64,000 bases of DNA, taken from NCBI GenBank assembly GCA_029465975.1, contig CM055739.1, forward strand, positions 5,994,628 through 6,058,627, given 5' to 3'. The notes beneath the pieces are model-generated. The model searched no databases. It had not been told where the DNA came from and saw only the letters and a program-made list of their open reading frames with translations. Positions 1 to 10,793 of this stretch are shown in pieces (position 1 is the first letter of the stretch; each line of letters begins with the position of its first letter). The DNA is from Dallia pectoralis (taxonomy: Eukaryota; Chordata; Actinopteri; Esociformes; Umbridae). The translations under genes and the position numbers were made by a program.

Positions 1-114
1 TGGACTATGTGCAAGCACTGCCACAGTAATCTGCAATACAACACGGGAAACACAAGCAACATGCGAAGTCATCTGACGACCCATCAACCCGAAAAGTTTT
101 TACTTTTCTTAACT
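1..114 (+). mobile_element. hAT/ZBED-type BED zinc-finger fragment
   Basis: Reading frame 1 is open from the window edge to a stop at 112-114. It encodes a CxxC pair (CKHC, residues 4-7), then a YNTGNTSNM segment and an HLTTH pair. This is the end of a BED zinc finger, the DNA-binding module of hAT transposases and domesticated ZBED proteins. The start lies outside the window and the frame stops right after the finger, so this is a broken transposon piece. It lies antisense inside the last intron of the opsin gene. Confidence 0.7.
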
Positions 115-568
115 TGAACATTGCAGAGAATAAGTTATGCAACCAAATATTACTATACAGAATATTGATGTTCCTGACTACAACTTGCACTTTAAAAGCA
201 CTATGTGATCAGCGTTTTATGTTGTCATGATCCATAAATACAACAATAAATTGCCTGTTGACTGGCAAAAGCAGAATAAATGTCAGTATTTTTTCGCTAT
301 TATCATCACAAACACTAGCGTGAGCTATTTAACAATACCGTGAGCTTTTCCACAATATCGCAATAAATATCGTACCGTGTGGTCAATATCGAAATTGTAT
401 CGTACCGTGAGATGTTGATATCGTTACATCCCTACCGGGTAGTGACTCAGGTCGTAGCAACAAAGATGTTAAAGGTCTCAGCCTAAATTGCCGCGTCAGG
501 CTCCTACCGTTTTATAGTGCCAGTGTAGTCACGACACACCTATACACACAGCGTTACGGTCCGCTTAC
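115..568. other. opsin intron 3 (partial); AT-rich, TATCGT-rich stretch
   Basis: No coding signal is visible. From about 340 to 430 there are repeated words of the form ATATCGTACCGTG and CAATATCG. Such words are common near decayed hAT-type elements in fish genomes, so this is probably the non-coding continuation of the BED-finger relic. The assignment is an inference. Confidence 0.35.
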
Positions 569-802
569 CTGTTTGTTCATGAGTATGTAGATGAGAGGGT
601 TAATGACTGTGCTGCTCTTCGCCATGATGGAGGGCACGACTGTGGCGATGGGGGTGATCAGGCCGGGATGTCCGAACGTGGCCATCATGGCAACCACGCC
701 GTACGGCATCCAGCACAGCAGGTAGCACACCACTGTGGTGATCACCATGAACAGGATGTGGAACTCACGTCGCCGCGCCGCGGTCCTGCGGATCCGCCCC
801 AC
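569..802 (-). CDS. tmtops: tmtops exon 3
   Basis: The acceptor ACTCAG|GTG lies 309 bp from exon 2 and the donor is AAACAG|GTAAGC. The exon has 78 codons covering the third cytoplasmic loop (RRTAARRRE), TM6 and TM7 with the retinal-binding lysine. Confidence 0.9.
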
Positions 803-3800
803 CTGAGTGGGGGAAATAATTGATTTAAACACAGTGCCATGCAGTGTCATTCCCCTACCCTGGACTGTTAATGCCTCTCCGGTCTCGTTTGATTTGAGGA
901 GAGTTGTGTTGTTGTTTAAATTCTGCCTTGTAGATAATGTGAGGACGGGTTATTCACAGTGCCCATTTATCCCCAAATAATGAATTTTATTACTGACATT
1001 TTCTGTAAAATGTCTGTGAATGGACAGTAGACAATAAAGAGACTTTGAAGGCCTATGTTTGATTGCAATCCGTAGCCATTTGACATTGGCACACACGAGC
1101 AGGGGTCAGACCTGTTTGACAGCGTAGAGCAGCCTCCCGTAGCAGTAGATCATGACCAAAACGGGCACGCCCAGGCAGAAGATGAACAAGCAGACGATGT
1201 AAGAGTGGGACTGCGGGGTGCGGGATGTCCAAGCAACAGAGCAGCTGGTCCCGGCCCCCTCCAGGCCATAACTACTCCATCCCAGCAGGGGGGGCACTGT
1301 CCAGAACAGAGAGTAGACCCAGGAGCCACCCACAGCCAAAAGAGGCCTGCGATAGTCAGGGGCGCGCTTGTTGTACACGGTTAGTGTGCTGTAGCGGTCA
1401 TAGGAGAGGGCGGCCAAGGAGATTAGTGACACAATTCCTGTGAGAGAATAGTGTCAGACGAGAGAGAAAGAAAAAGACAGGAAAAAAGGAGACGGGAGAG
1501 AAAGTTAGAGAGACAGAGAGAGGGAGAGATGAGGAAAGGACGGAGAAACAGAGAGTTAGCGGGCGATTAATATACCACTATTGGTTATTACATGATATTA
1601 TTGTAGACTATCACAGATAAGACTGTCACAGATTGATTATTGTGTGTTTTTTACAAAGGAAAATCTTTCTGCCGAGTTTGGGAAAAGTAGAGCCTGACTC
1701 TTACAAAACAAATTTGACATATATATATTTTATTTTTTGTGTGCTCCTTGCTAGTGTAGCTATTGGAATGTGTGTAAATAAGGTATATGGAACTGCATTG
1801 TTTTTAATTAGGGATTTTTTATTGAAAGCCCCCTGCAGGTATTTGAAGTTATATCCAACAGCCCGTCATTGTCCTTGGTTTGTCATCCATCACATCCCTG
1901 TCTTAGTTCAAATGCATGTTTTATGTGATGGTAGCAAACAGAGATGTAAAGCCAGGCTTCCTCAATTGGAAAACAAGCTTGCTCCTTTATTCGCCGAACA
2001 TGTACATGCAAACGAAAACTATTTCTAGAGCGAACCGGAACACCCCGTCGTCTCCAGCCCCCCGCATAATGAGTAAACAAATACACTGACCAAATAAGAT
2101 CAACCTCCCGCCCCCACCTCCCGTCAAGCCCAGAAGACAGCAATAAGGCCGGCATGACTCATCGCTCCAAACCAGAAGCACGCCCCCACCACCTTAAATG
2201 TCTTCATGCTCAACACGCACGCACACACGTCATGATAACAATGGTACACAGCTTGTGTATGTTTGTGATTTTAGAAACGGGCCCAGGGGTATTGATAGGA
2301 TGGTTAAAAAATGTTCCCTCGCCAATGTTAAAACCAAACCTACGCCATCGATAATGGTGAATAGTTATCATGTGCAGAGACAGATTGGTGTCCGTGTAAG
2401 TGCTACTGCAAACAGAATTACAGACGGGCGCTCTGGCTTTTACTTTAATGATGACCAACGCGCCCAGCCTGTGCAGAGCAAAAAAAAGCATTCCCACCTC
2501 AGTCCAATATATATTTATAGTGATGTGTTATGGTCACGGGACATGAGGGATGGGCGCATGTCTGTCAATACAGATCGTATTCTCCGTCCGCTTGGTTCCA
2601 CCTTCTGCATACATTCCTTCGACTCAATCAGTGCTTGGCACCTAACCAGCCCCTGACAGGACCAGAAGGCGGGGAAGATGCATCGAGCGGCAAGGACAGC
2701 GATTGGCTGATCCCTCTGGTTGACCCTCGAGGGTGGCGACCTGTCGGTTCAGATGAAGAAGCGGCTGAGTTGATCCCTGTAACGTAAACCTCCTTCACAT
2801 CACTAGACTCCAGATTCAATACGCAGTAGACTCCACAGTGACAGTCGGGGGTTAGACCAGAGACAGTTTATCCTTCCCAGGTTTCTCACATGCTGACATT
2901 CTGTATTGAATTCCAGAAAGTCTCAGAGCAATGTGAACATGACTCTCCACACAAAATGATACCGTATACATATCTCCTTGACTGACAAGGTTTTTCTCAA
3001 GAAATGTGCCCTTTCATTTATGATTTTGTTTTTGTAGTCTTCCTTTAGACAGTGACAAATCACCATTTTACCTTTAGAAAGTCCAGCTATATCTAACGCG
3101 TGAGTACATTCAGCAGTTCTGAGACTGAGCGTACATGATACACCTTTGATCATCCATCTCCTCTCCACCAGTAAGCTGGTGTGTGGTGTGCGTTCTGGCG
3201 CAATATGGCTGCCGTCACGTCATCCAGGTGGATGCTGCACATTGGTGGTGGTTGAGGAGATTCCCCCTTCCATGTAAAGGGCTTTGAGTACCTAGAAAAG
3301 CGCTATATAAATGTAATGAATTATTATTAATTATTATTATTAATCATTACTGATTTTCGTAGTCGAGTGGACTTTGATTAACGGGGACACAAACAGGCAA
3401 ATGTACTGGTATGTGATGGTGAACCGGGATTAGGGAACATGGGGTTAGTTGTGTGTGTTTAAAAAAAAAATACATTCTGCATGTTATTTCCTTAAGACTG
3501 TTTGACTGGCGTAGTCTCACACATTAGCCATGGATGTGGTAATGAATGGTCAAGAAGGGAATGGTGACATGGTCCTCTTTCATGGTTACTTTACCGGATC
3601 AATGTCAACGGCACTGTCAGCGTAAACATGTTCGTGGGAGAGTTCTCCCTGCTGTAACATACTAAAGGTTCTCCCTGCTGTCACATACTAAAGGTTCTCC
3701 CTGCTGTAACATACTGAATGTTCTCCCTGCTGTAACATACTAAAGGTTCTCCCTGCTGTCACATACTAAAGGTTCTCCCTGCTGTCACATACTAAAGGTT

Positions 3801-6800
3801 CTCCCTTCACAGCACAAGACAGCATGTGATAATCTTCAATGCATTTCAATCATTTTTAATAGCACTCCGCCGGATTACGCTTAAAAGATTTGGGCCCCGC
3901 CATGGTTGAGTGAGTACTTAAAGTCAGCGTTGTTCTAGATAATAAGGCGTGCCTGAGGCGGTACTAAGGTCTTTCAGATCGCTTCCCCAGAGATGAGTGT
4001 TATGTTCTCATGCTGTTTTATTAAAAGTGACGACCCTTCAATGTTGTAATTTTTGGCTCTGCTGTTCGCTGATACAGGCTGTTTTTGAAGAGGAGTAGCT
4101 CCTAAGGTATTATCATCTTGTTACCTTCTTTAAGTATAGTTCGGTCCGAGGAGGCAGTGACCCCTCCCACTAGGAGGTAGTGACTCCTCCCATTAAGAGA
4201 CAGTGACTCCTGCCACTAAGAGGCAGTTACCCCTCCCACTTTACAGCTGTAGTTTATTCATTCATATTCATATTAATAGTGTGTGTTCTGCATGATAAAC
4301 ACTCTTGTTTAGTTGCCGTGACATCTGTTAGTTAGACGGTAGTAAAAAAAAACAAGGTTCATATGGTAGTATGATTAATTATGTTGTTGCCTACATGGCA
4401 TCATCTGCATTTCCATCTTATAGCGGTAGATCAGATCTGCAGTTTGTGTGTGCGTGTTCACAGGAGGGCATCTCTAAAGCACAAACAAAACTGGATGCCA
4501 CAGAAATATACCTAGTCTTCCCAACGTCCTTCCTGACTCCAGTGGAGATGCCTGTCTGAGTAATTTGACTCCTATGGTCTCCCAATAGTCATAACAGCCT
4601 GCTGACTAGTCACTAGTTGTGAGAAACTGGGACTTGGATGGAGAGATTGAGATGACGTGTGTGGAGCTGACTCACTTTATGAGAGAGAAACGCCTTGGCC
4701 TGTCAAAGACATTTATTTCACATGCTGTACGGCAGACTCTGTCTCACCGGACCAGGGGTGATTGCCGACTGAGACACGGGTGGGTGGCAGTTTTCTGCTA
4801 ATGGAGACCAAATAAAGGACTGGCCAGAAGACTTCAAAACATCCTGGCTGAGAGAGCACTCTGATAAGAGCAAGCAGGACATTGGATGTGGGAGAAAAAT
4901 TAGGAAGAAAAACATGCATTTTCGATGGATGACTGTCAGACTTAGCGAGCTTCGATGTTTAAAGATGGCAATGATGTTCAGATCTCACCCTCACTTGCGT
5001 GAATCCTAAATTCTCAGATTTTACAGTGACTGTGTCTCACATAACTATTCCCTATCAGATGCTACATATGGCTCTGGTAAATATTCACCATAGGGTTCTG
5101 GTAAATATGCACCATATGGTTCTGGTAAATATTCACCATAGGGTTCTGGTAAATATGCACCATATGGTTCTGGTAAATATGCACCATATGGTTCTGGTAA
5201 ATATTCACCATAGGGTTCTGGTAAATATGCACCATATGGTTCTGGTAAATATGCACCATATGGTTCTGGTAAATATGCACCATATGGTTCTGGTAAATAT
5301 GCACCATATGGTTCTGGTAAATATGCACCATATGGTTCTGGTAAATATGCACCATATGGTTCTGGTAAATATGCACCATATGGTTCTGGTAAATATGCAC
5401 CATATGGTTCTGGTAAATATGCACCATATGGTTCTGGTAAATATGCACCATATATGGTTCTGGTAAATATGCACCATATGGTTCTGGTAAATATGCACCA
5501 TATGGTTCTGGTAAATATGCACCATATATGGTTCTGGTAAATATGCACCATATGGTTCTGGTAAATATGCACCATATATGGTTCTGGTAAATATGCACCA
5601 TATATGGTTCTGGTAAATATGCCCCCATGGCTTTGGTAGATATGGGTTCACTCTACTGGGTTTTAGAACACTTTTTTGTATGCACTTGGTATCATTGAAG
5701 TTTCAGACACAGGCCAAGCACCATGGTGGCTCTCTTGAATCCACATACAGACCTGCAAATCAATTCACACACATTGCAAAGCTTCAATAACAGAATATCC
5801 AATATCTGAGGAGGGAGATGTATCGACCCTCTGAGGAGGGAGCCCCTCTGAGAAGGAAGATGTATTGTCTCTACCGAGTCTAATGTCATCATGCGTACAG
5901 AATAAATCTCTCACTCTCTGTTAGGCTTGGCAGTGAGAAAACTGAAGCATTGCATAGCTTTAAAAACAAAATTTCCGATATCTAAGGAGGGAGATGTATC
6001 GACCCTCTGAGGAGGGAGACCCTCTGAGGAGGGAGATGTATTGTCTCTACCGAGTCTAATGTCATCATGCGTACAGAATAAATCTCTCACTCTATGTTAG
6101 GCTTGGCAGTGAGAGAACTGAAGCATTGACACCTGTGTCACAACAATTTAACGGTCTACATGGAAGACATGTCACTCCTTGAGTTCCATAGGACCATTCT
6201 ACTGTATGTGTGACATCAGATACCTGATTGGCCCCACCGTCAGGTAGGCTTGGTTTCCAACACACTTGATCACGCTTTCCATCTCAAGTGGTATAGGGCA
6301 TCACTTCACTGATTAGCTGGAGATAACTCAGCACCCTTCCCCCATGCAACATTACATTCAAGTACCATGTTGATTCCATATAGGACTCGGGGGTCTCTAA
6401 AAATGTGTATCTACACAAAGCCTGTCAGAAGGTAACGTGTATCAACGTACTATCACATCTTTACAATCCTTAAGAAATCGATCTAATTTGGCATATCCAG
6501 TCAGACAGGCTAACAGTAATGTTAATCTTAGTAATTTATTTAAAAAACGCACTTTAAGTTTTCGACTTGAAGGGGATAGGGTCTGGATGCCACACTCGTT
6601 TTGCCATAGTATAATTAGTAGAGTAGTAGAGCCTATAGAGCATTCTCATAGCCATTCTAGTATTTCCCATCACAAATTTATCAATATCTGACGCAATAAC
6701 AAATTATTTGGATTAAAGAGAAGAACACGGAACGTTACCAAAAACCCCGCGCGTAAAAGCGCACGGACACCGAGCGGCACCGAGACCGAATTCATGTAAC

Positions 6801-7224
6801 AAGTACGTATTTGTAACGACTACCGTGAATATTGGGCAATGGAAGTGAGCTCACCGAAACAGGAGTTGACAAATCCGTACCACATGCACCCGTGAGTCCC
6901 GTACAGCCAGCGTGCGTGTAGACTGGACGCGAAGCTGAGCGTGGTGCCACACAGGCACACCAACATGTCACTCACGCTGATGTTCAGCAACAGCATGTTC
7001 ACGGGCGTCCGGAGAGTGTGGAATTTGACGAACAGGATCAAAACCACCAGGTTGTTAAGGAACCCAAAGACCATAATAAATCCAAGGAAGAACGACATGA
7101 CATGGTGCCCGGTCCTGGAGAGCCTCTGCGCCGGGGTCTCGCTCCATTCGTCCGGAGTGCCCTGTGTGGATTCCGCGCTGGTTCCATTCCAGCTGAAGTT
7201 TAGGTTCTCTATTTCGGTAAACAT
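569..7224 (-). CDS. tmtops: Teleost multiple tissue (TMT)-type opsin, 5' three exons (gene partial)
   Basis: This is a light-sensing GPCR of the TMT/encephalopsin (OPN3) group, acting in the plasma membrane and expected to bind retinal and couple to a G protein. Exons are 7224-6855, 1437-1112 and 802-569, with canonical GT/AG borders and matching phases (1, then 0), giving 310 codons. Visible hallmarks are N-glycosylation sites near the N terminus (NFS, NGT), TM1 and TM2 in exon 1, the disulphide cysteine in GCMWYGF, the DRY motif in LSYDRYSTL (exon 2), CWMP in TM6, the retinal Schiff-base lysine in AKSSTV (about residue 294) and NPLIY in TM7. The residue six before the ECL2 cysteine is Glu, matching the E181 counterion position. 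The last exon, encoding the cytoplasmic tail after MNKQ, lies left of the window. TMT is preferred over OPN3 from the overall wording of exons 2 and 3; the subtype (2 or 3, a or b) is undetermined. Confidence 0.9.
1112..1437 (-). CDS. tmtops: tmtops exon 2
   Basis: The acceptor CTCACAG|GA completes the Gly codon begun in exon 1. The exon reads IVSLISLAALSYDRY and ends AAACAG|GTCTGA after LLYAVKQ. It covers TM3 to TM5 and extracellular loop 2. Confidence 0.9.
1465..1545. repeat. GA-rich (purine) tract
   Basis: An imperfect AGAGAGA/GGAGA purine run sits next to opsin exon 2, inside intron 1. Confidence 0.7.
1546..3179. other. opsin intron 1, unassigned part
   Basis: Unique-looking intronic sequence. 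Short open frames occur on both strands but none resembles a known protein or has splice-like borders. Nothing functional could be identified. Confidence 0.5.
3180..3345 (+). mobile_element. SINE/LINE 3' part (L2-type tail)
   Basis: The text includes CAATATGGCTGCCGTCAC, ATCCAGGTGGATGCTGCAC, then TTTGAGTACCTAGAAAAGCG and CTATATAAATGTAATGAAT, followed by ATT repeats. This is the familiar conserved 3' end shared by L2-clade LINEs and the fish SINEs that parasitise them. The 5' tRNA-like head is missing, so the copy is 5'-truncated. Confidence 0.75.
3641..3806. repeat. 26-bp minisatellite, about 6 copies
   Basis: The unit is built around TTCTCCCTGCTGTMACATAC + TAAAGG. Copies differ mainly at one T/C position. 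Confidence 0.85.
4148..4242. repeat. about 24-bp tandem repeat, 4 copies
   Basis: Four diverged copies of GAGGCAGTGACCCCTCCCAC + TA in opsin intron 1. Confidence 0.75.
5066..5647. repeat. 24-bp minisatellite, about 24 copies
   Basis: The unit is ATGGTTCTGGTAAATATGCA + CCAT. Some units differ at GCACC/TTCACC and a few carry an extra AT. Because the period is a multiple of three, long frames run through the array on both strands (MVHIYQNH repeats and similar); these are artefacts. On the opsin-sense strand each unit contains TTTACCAG, a weak acceptor-like word. Confidence 0.95.
5774..6129. repeat. about 178-bp tandem segmental duplication (2 copies)
   Basis: Copy 1 (about 5774-5953) and copy 2 (about 5953-6129) share GAGGGAGATGTATCGACCCT, then CTCTACCGAGTCTAATGTCA and the TTAGGCTTGGCAGTGAGA end. 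They differ by scattered substitutions and small indels, so the duplication is not recent. The remaining intron sequence up to exon 1 (6130-6854) shows nothing recognisable. Confidence 0.85.
6855..7224 (-). CDS. tmtops: tmtops exon 1 (initiator exon)
   Basis: The ATG is at 7224-7222. The exon carries 123 codons plus one base and ends TTCG|GTGAGC. It covers the N terminus, TM1, TM2 and the start of TM3 (through NSCF). Confidence 0.9.
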
Positions 7225-8930
7225 CGTCTGTAGTAGTCCACATCCGAGAATGTCAGTCGGTTAGGAACTAAAACGGCGTATGTTTATGCGCAAAATGTGC
7301 CCAAGTTGTGCAAAAGCAGTTCGTGCGGGAACGTCCTTTTCTATTAAGGCTTTATCTAATACATTATTTTATCACACGACACGCATTTCATGCAATTGTA
7401 TATTTAAAGCAACCGTTAAAGTTTAAATAATGACATTAGTAACATAAACAATAAAATGCAAATGGTCCATATTCAATATTACTGTCCAATCTGTTCCAAC
7501 AGTTTCAAACAACAATCGGTTCATGTTTCATCGGCAACTCTTGAAAACCATAAAAAATACACAATGCATATAACGTAAAATAAACTGTTAGATTCCTTTA
7601 TGGTTAAATGTTTCTTAAGTTGGTTTGGCTCTTTTAAAAGACTGTTGCAAACAAATCCTACGCAGCTTCTCATGGCTTCACCACGTTCCAACCAGAATAA
7701 AGCCTGAGCACTTTATTGCCAGTTGGTTAAGAAGTCGACGGGAGCACTTTTTAATGACGCAACAGCATCCCTATCAAACCAAGAGAAAAGCTGTTATGGC
7801 CAATTTCACTCAACGCAGACAGGAGTGAAAAAAAAATCAATTACTAAACAAACCCAAATTCGCATGTATAATGGTTAATCTGGAGTCTTTCATTAAGAGT
7901 GGTAATTATAAATAATGCACATTTTGTGCATGTATTTCCTTTGAATGCGTCTGTATATTCCCCTTTGCTATAGCAGTGCGTTTTTATATTTTTGACTGAA
8001 CGAAGACAGTGTGTGATAAACAACATATCAGACTGTGTGAGGTGGGTGAAAGGGAACTGTTTAAGATAAGTAAAAGGGGATTGGACAGTGGGCCAGTCAC
8101 TCAAGTAGGTTGGACAGAGTGTTCCACACTAATAAATAGACAATCCCCATATAAAAAAACTAGGACATCTATTCCAATAGGTTTGTTTCCTCTCGTTTGA
8201 CGCAATGTCATGTCATCCTATTGACTGCTGTTCCCGTGCGCACGACGATGTTCGCCGAATTATGAGCAATGAGGCATAAGCAGCTGGTGCAAACGCACAC
8301 GTCGAAAATATGTTTCTGCAGGAAGAAATAAAGACCTGCAAACTCTTCAGATGTTGCCTCAACAAGCCAGTCGGACATGTCATTGAGGGACAACAGAAGA
8401 GAACACGAATACGTTACAATATTCAAGCATTTAGAAACGTTAACAATGGTTATGGCCTGTAAGATACAGCATCAGTCGTGCTCAATAACACTTAGCCTTT
8501 TCTATTGAACTGCTGGAAGGAGCCAGATCAGGATTGTGTTAACATAATATAAGAACTTGTGAACACAATTTAAAGTATCTCTGTCCTGTATAAAAGAAGG
8601 CGAGAGGGAGTTTTACTAAACTACATGCAAAGTCAGAAAAAGTGTGATCACAAGTTCACCTGACTCTCATCAAAATGTGTAGACGAAGGGCACAATTGAC
8701 CAAATCCCATGAACGACCCCTTTAAAACAGACTCAAACATCATCCCATTTACTTGGCAGTCAAGGAGAGCCCATGCCAAGGGTCTTCCTGTGTCCTTTCT
8801 ACCACTAGATCCTGTTTGTAATGGATTTTATGCTCACCCTGGCCCTGTCATTTATGTCTAGTCATGCTCCAATCATTCTGATACTTCTGAATAAATTCCC
8901 CTGTTGAAACTTCATAACGCATATCTGCCT
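7225..8930. other. upstream of tmtops; no gene seen
   Basis: This should hold the opsin 5' UTR and promoter, but I see no clear TATA box or CpG island. It is AT-rich with no recognisable coding or repeat elements. Confidence 0.45.
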
Positions 8931-9015
8931 GCTAGACTAATGCCAGCCTCTAACCAAGGACAAGGTTAAGCATTGCTTAACCTTGTCCTTGGTTAGAGGC
9001 TGGCATTAGTCTAGC
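8931..9015. repeat. Perfect palindrome, 42-bp arms, 1-nt spacer
   Basis: The left arm (8931-8972, starting GCTAGACTAATGCCAGCC) and right arm (8974-9015, ending GGCTGGCATTAGTCTAGC) are exact reverse complements separated by a single T at 8973. A transcript from either strand would fold into an uninterrupted 42-bp hairpin. There is no matching target-site duplication and no coding content. Confidence 0.97.
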
Positions 9016-9737
9016 ATGGGACAGGAAGACAACGGCATGTGGTCCACTGTCTCCTCGCCAGAGACAGGCAGATACAGTTGAGAGACTAGAGAGGGCCCGG
9101 ACCTTTCCTCAAACGTAGGTCATTTCAAGCCATATCGGATATCCTTCAGTGTGTAGAGATGTCCGGCATTCTAAGGCACTGTCGCCGGAGCTCATACAAT
9201 GTACATCTGCAGCATGGGCTTGATTCCTGCCTACTCATAAATCTTCATACTTGCCCACTGAACTCTACATCAGGAAGTCTACCAGGTGGCCGGACAATAT
9301 AGCCAAGTACTTGGTTGCCGTTGCCAAGGCCAGGCTAAAAATGGCGGCAAGTATAGCTCTTTCAGCACAACAATGACTTCAAGCTCCACAAAGAAATCGC
9401 TAATTGATCACTAAATCAACACGTTGCAGTGCCATCTCGGTCTCCAGATTTTTTTTAATAAAATGTCTAATTTCAGCATGTAATTGTGATTTCCTTGATC
9501 CATCAGTGAACTACAATGAACTGTTTTACCACACTTTGGAGCTGAACAATATAGCCTGTCACCTGCGTTCATTTCATACATCCTTTGTTGCTCCATTATA
9601 AAAGATGCCAATCACTTTGAAGGGAACTATTTAAGTCTATAGTATTTGCCAATTTCATTACATAATACATTTCCTTTATCTGACTCGGTGGCTTTTCCCC
9701 CGCGCTCCATTTCCCCTTTCATCATTTAATTTCCCTA
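9016..9737. other. intergenic, nothing recognised
   Basis: No gene, RNA or repeat could be assigned between the palindrome and the LTR element. The word AGGCAGATA at 9065-9073 is the reverse complement of sequence just left of the palindrome. Confidence 0.5.
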
Positions 9738-9853
9738 TGCGTTGTCACGATTGGTGTGGTGGCGTTGCTACACTTACATTTCGGTGATGCACTTCCTTGT
9801 TTCACTTCCGGGTTTACGTTTGTCTCACGGCTGTTTGCACTTTTAATCAATGG

Positions 9854-9860
9854 GATATAA
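9854..9860 (+). promoter_or_regulatory. LTR TATA box
   Basis: GATATAA within TGGGATATAAGAGGG. A start site about 30 bp downstream would fall at about 9885, on the sequence that is complementary to the primer-binding region. Confidence 0.7.
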
Positions 9861-9885
9861 GAGGGTCGCGAGCAGTGCACTCATT

Positions 9886-9895
9886 GCTTCGCATT
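9886..9895 (+). promoter_or_regulatory. putative self-primer at the RNA 5' end
   Basis: GCTTCGCATT lies 30 bp from the TATA start and is the exact reverse complement of 10131-10140. In Tf1-type elements the first nucleotides of the transcript fold back onto the primer-binding site in place of a tRNA. Confidence 0.6.
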
Positions 9896-10053
9896 GTTCT
9901 ATGTCACATTGTTTGTAGAGGTGAGTGTTTTTGTAACACGTTTGAATTGTTGTTTGAAGGTGCTTGTTTTAAGTCGCTATATGCGCATTTTCCTTTCATT
10001 CGACCAGTACGTGTTTTTGTCGCCGTTTACGGTTTGTTTTATGTTTTGTCATT

Positions 10054-10059
10054 AATAAA
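10054..10059 (+). terminator. LTR polyadenylation signal AATAAA
   Basis: AATAAA about 165 bp downstream of the presumed start, which defines the R/U5 boundary some 15-25 bp further on. The copy in the 3' LTR would end the element's transcript. Confidence 0.7.
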
Positions 10060-10130
10060 CCTGACCCAAACGGATTACCTTGGCTCCTGCACATGGCTTC
10101 ATCCACACTACACCCGACGAGTCGTGACAG

Positions 10131-10140
10131 AATGCGAAGC
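10131..10140 (+). promoter_or_regulatory. putative self-primed primer-binding site
   Basis: AATGCGAAGC starts one base inside the 5' LTR. It does not begin with TGG, which a tRNA-CCA primer would require, but pairs perfectly over 10 nt with 9886-9895. Confidence 0.6.
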
Positions 10141-10602
10141 CCACAAAGAAGCCAGCGGAGCCAGCAGACGGTGAGTGGATTCCTCGGGGGCAAGCTATAG
10201 CGCCCGAAGGATGAAGCTCACCGTCGCACCACGGAGCAGTGGGACTGGGGTAAGCCGGAGACGCCCGAAGAGGAGTATAGGCGCCTCCGTGCTTACTTCG
10301 GGTATGAGCCACCGATGCAGCTATCAGGGCCGATTACATCGGGTCCGCGGTCCCTCCCGGAGGAAGGCAAGAGGGCACCCCGAAGGCGTCCCAAGAAGGT
10401 TTTTGGGGGAGCTAAGGAGGTGTTCCGGGAGGACCGCGGAGAGAGCACCCACGGTCCTGGTGCTGCAGGAACGGCCCCCACTGCTCCGGGGCTGCAGACA
10501 GGGGGAGGGAAACCCCTGGAGCTACAGCCACTACCCCCGCCGTGGGAAGACCCTTTTCTGCCGCCGACGACAGGGACAGAAAACCCCGGAGGGGTTGGAT
10601 GA
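10132..10602 (+). pseudogene. short hydrophilic frame of the LTR element, interrupted by one stop
   Basis: An ATG inside the primer-binding site opens a 22-codon frame that ends at TAG 10198-10200. The same frame is then open to 10602. The downstream part is charged and looks protein-like (EQWDWGKPETPEEEYRRL, then AYFGYEPP and a basic RRRPKK stretch). It could be a remnant of a gag-like N terminus, but no capsid motif or zinc knuckle is present. I do not recognise the family. Confidence 0.4.
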
Positions 10603-10793
10603 ACAGCCCTCAGCTGTTATTAGGACGTGGTGGAGGACATGGCTGGAGCTACAGCCACAAACCCCGCAGTGGGAAGACCCTTTTCGGCCACCGACGTCAG
10701 GGACAGAAAAACCCCGGAGGGGTTGGATGATCAGCCCTCGGCTGTTATTAGGACGTGGTGGAGGACATGGCTGGATTTACAGGAGCCAGCGCC

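Larger units (their letters stand above)
9743..10129 (+). repeat. 5' LTR
   Basis: 387 bp, TG...CA ends, with an 8-bp terminal inverted repeat TGTCACGA/TCGTGACA. It matches the 3' LTR at all but one position. Confidence 0.95.

Noticed and set aside
5045..5651. Long open frames (up to 188 codons) such as MVHIYQNH repeats on the minus strand
   Set aside because: They are translations of a 24-bp minisatellite. The period is a multiple of three, frames are open in several phases at once, and they lie in an opsin intron.
9797..10174. 125-codon frame starting in the 5' LTR (and its copy at 12730-13218)
   Set aside because: It lies inside the LTR on the plus strand and repeats in both LTRs. It crosses the promoter, R region and primer site, so it is a chance frame.
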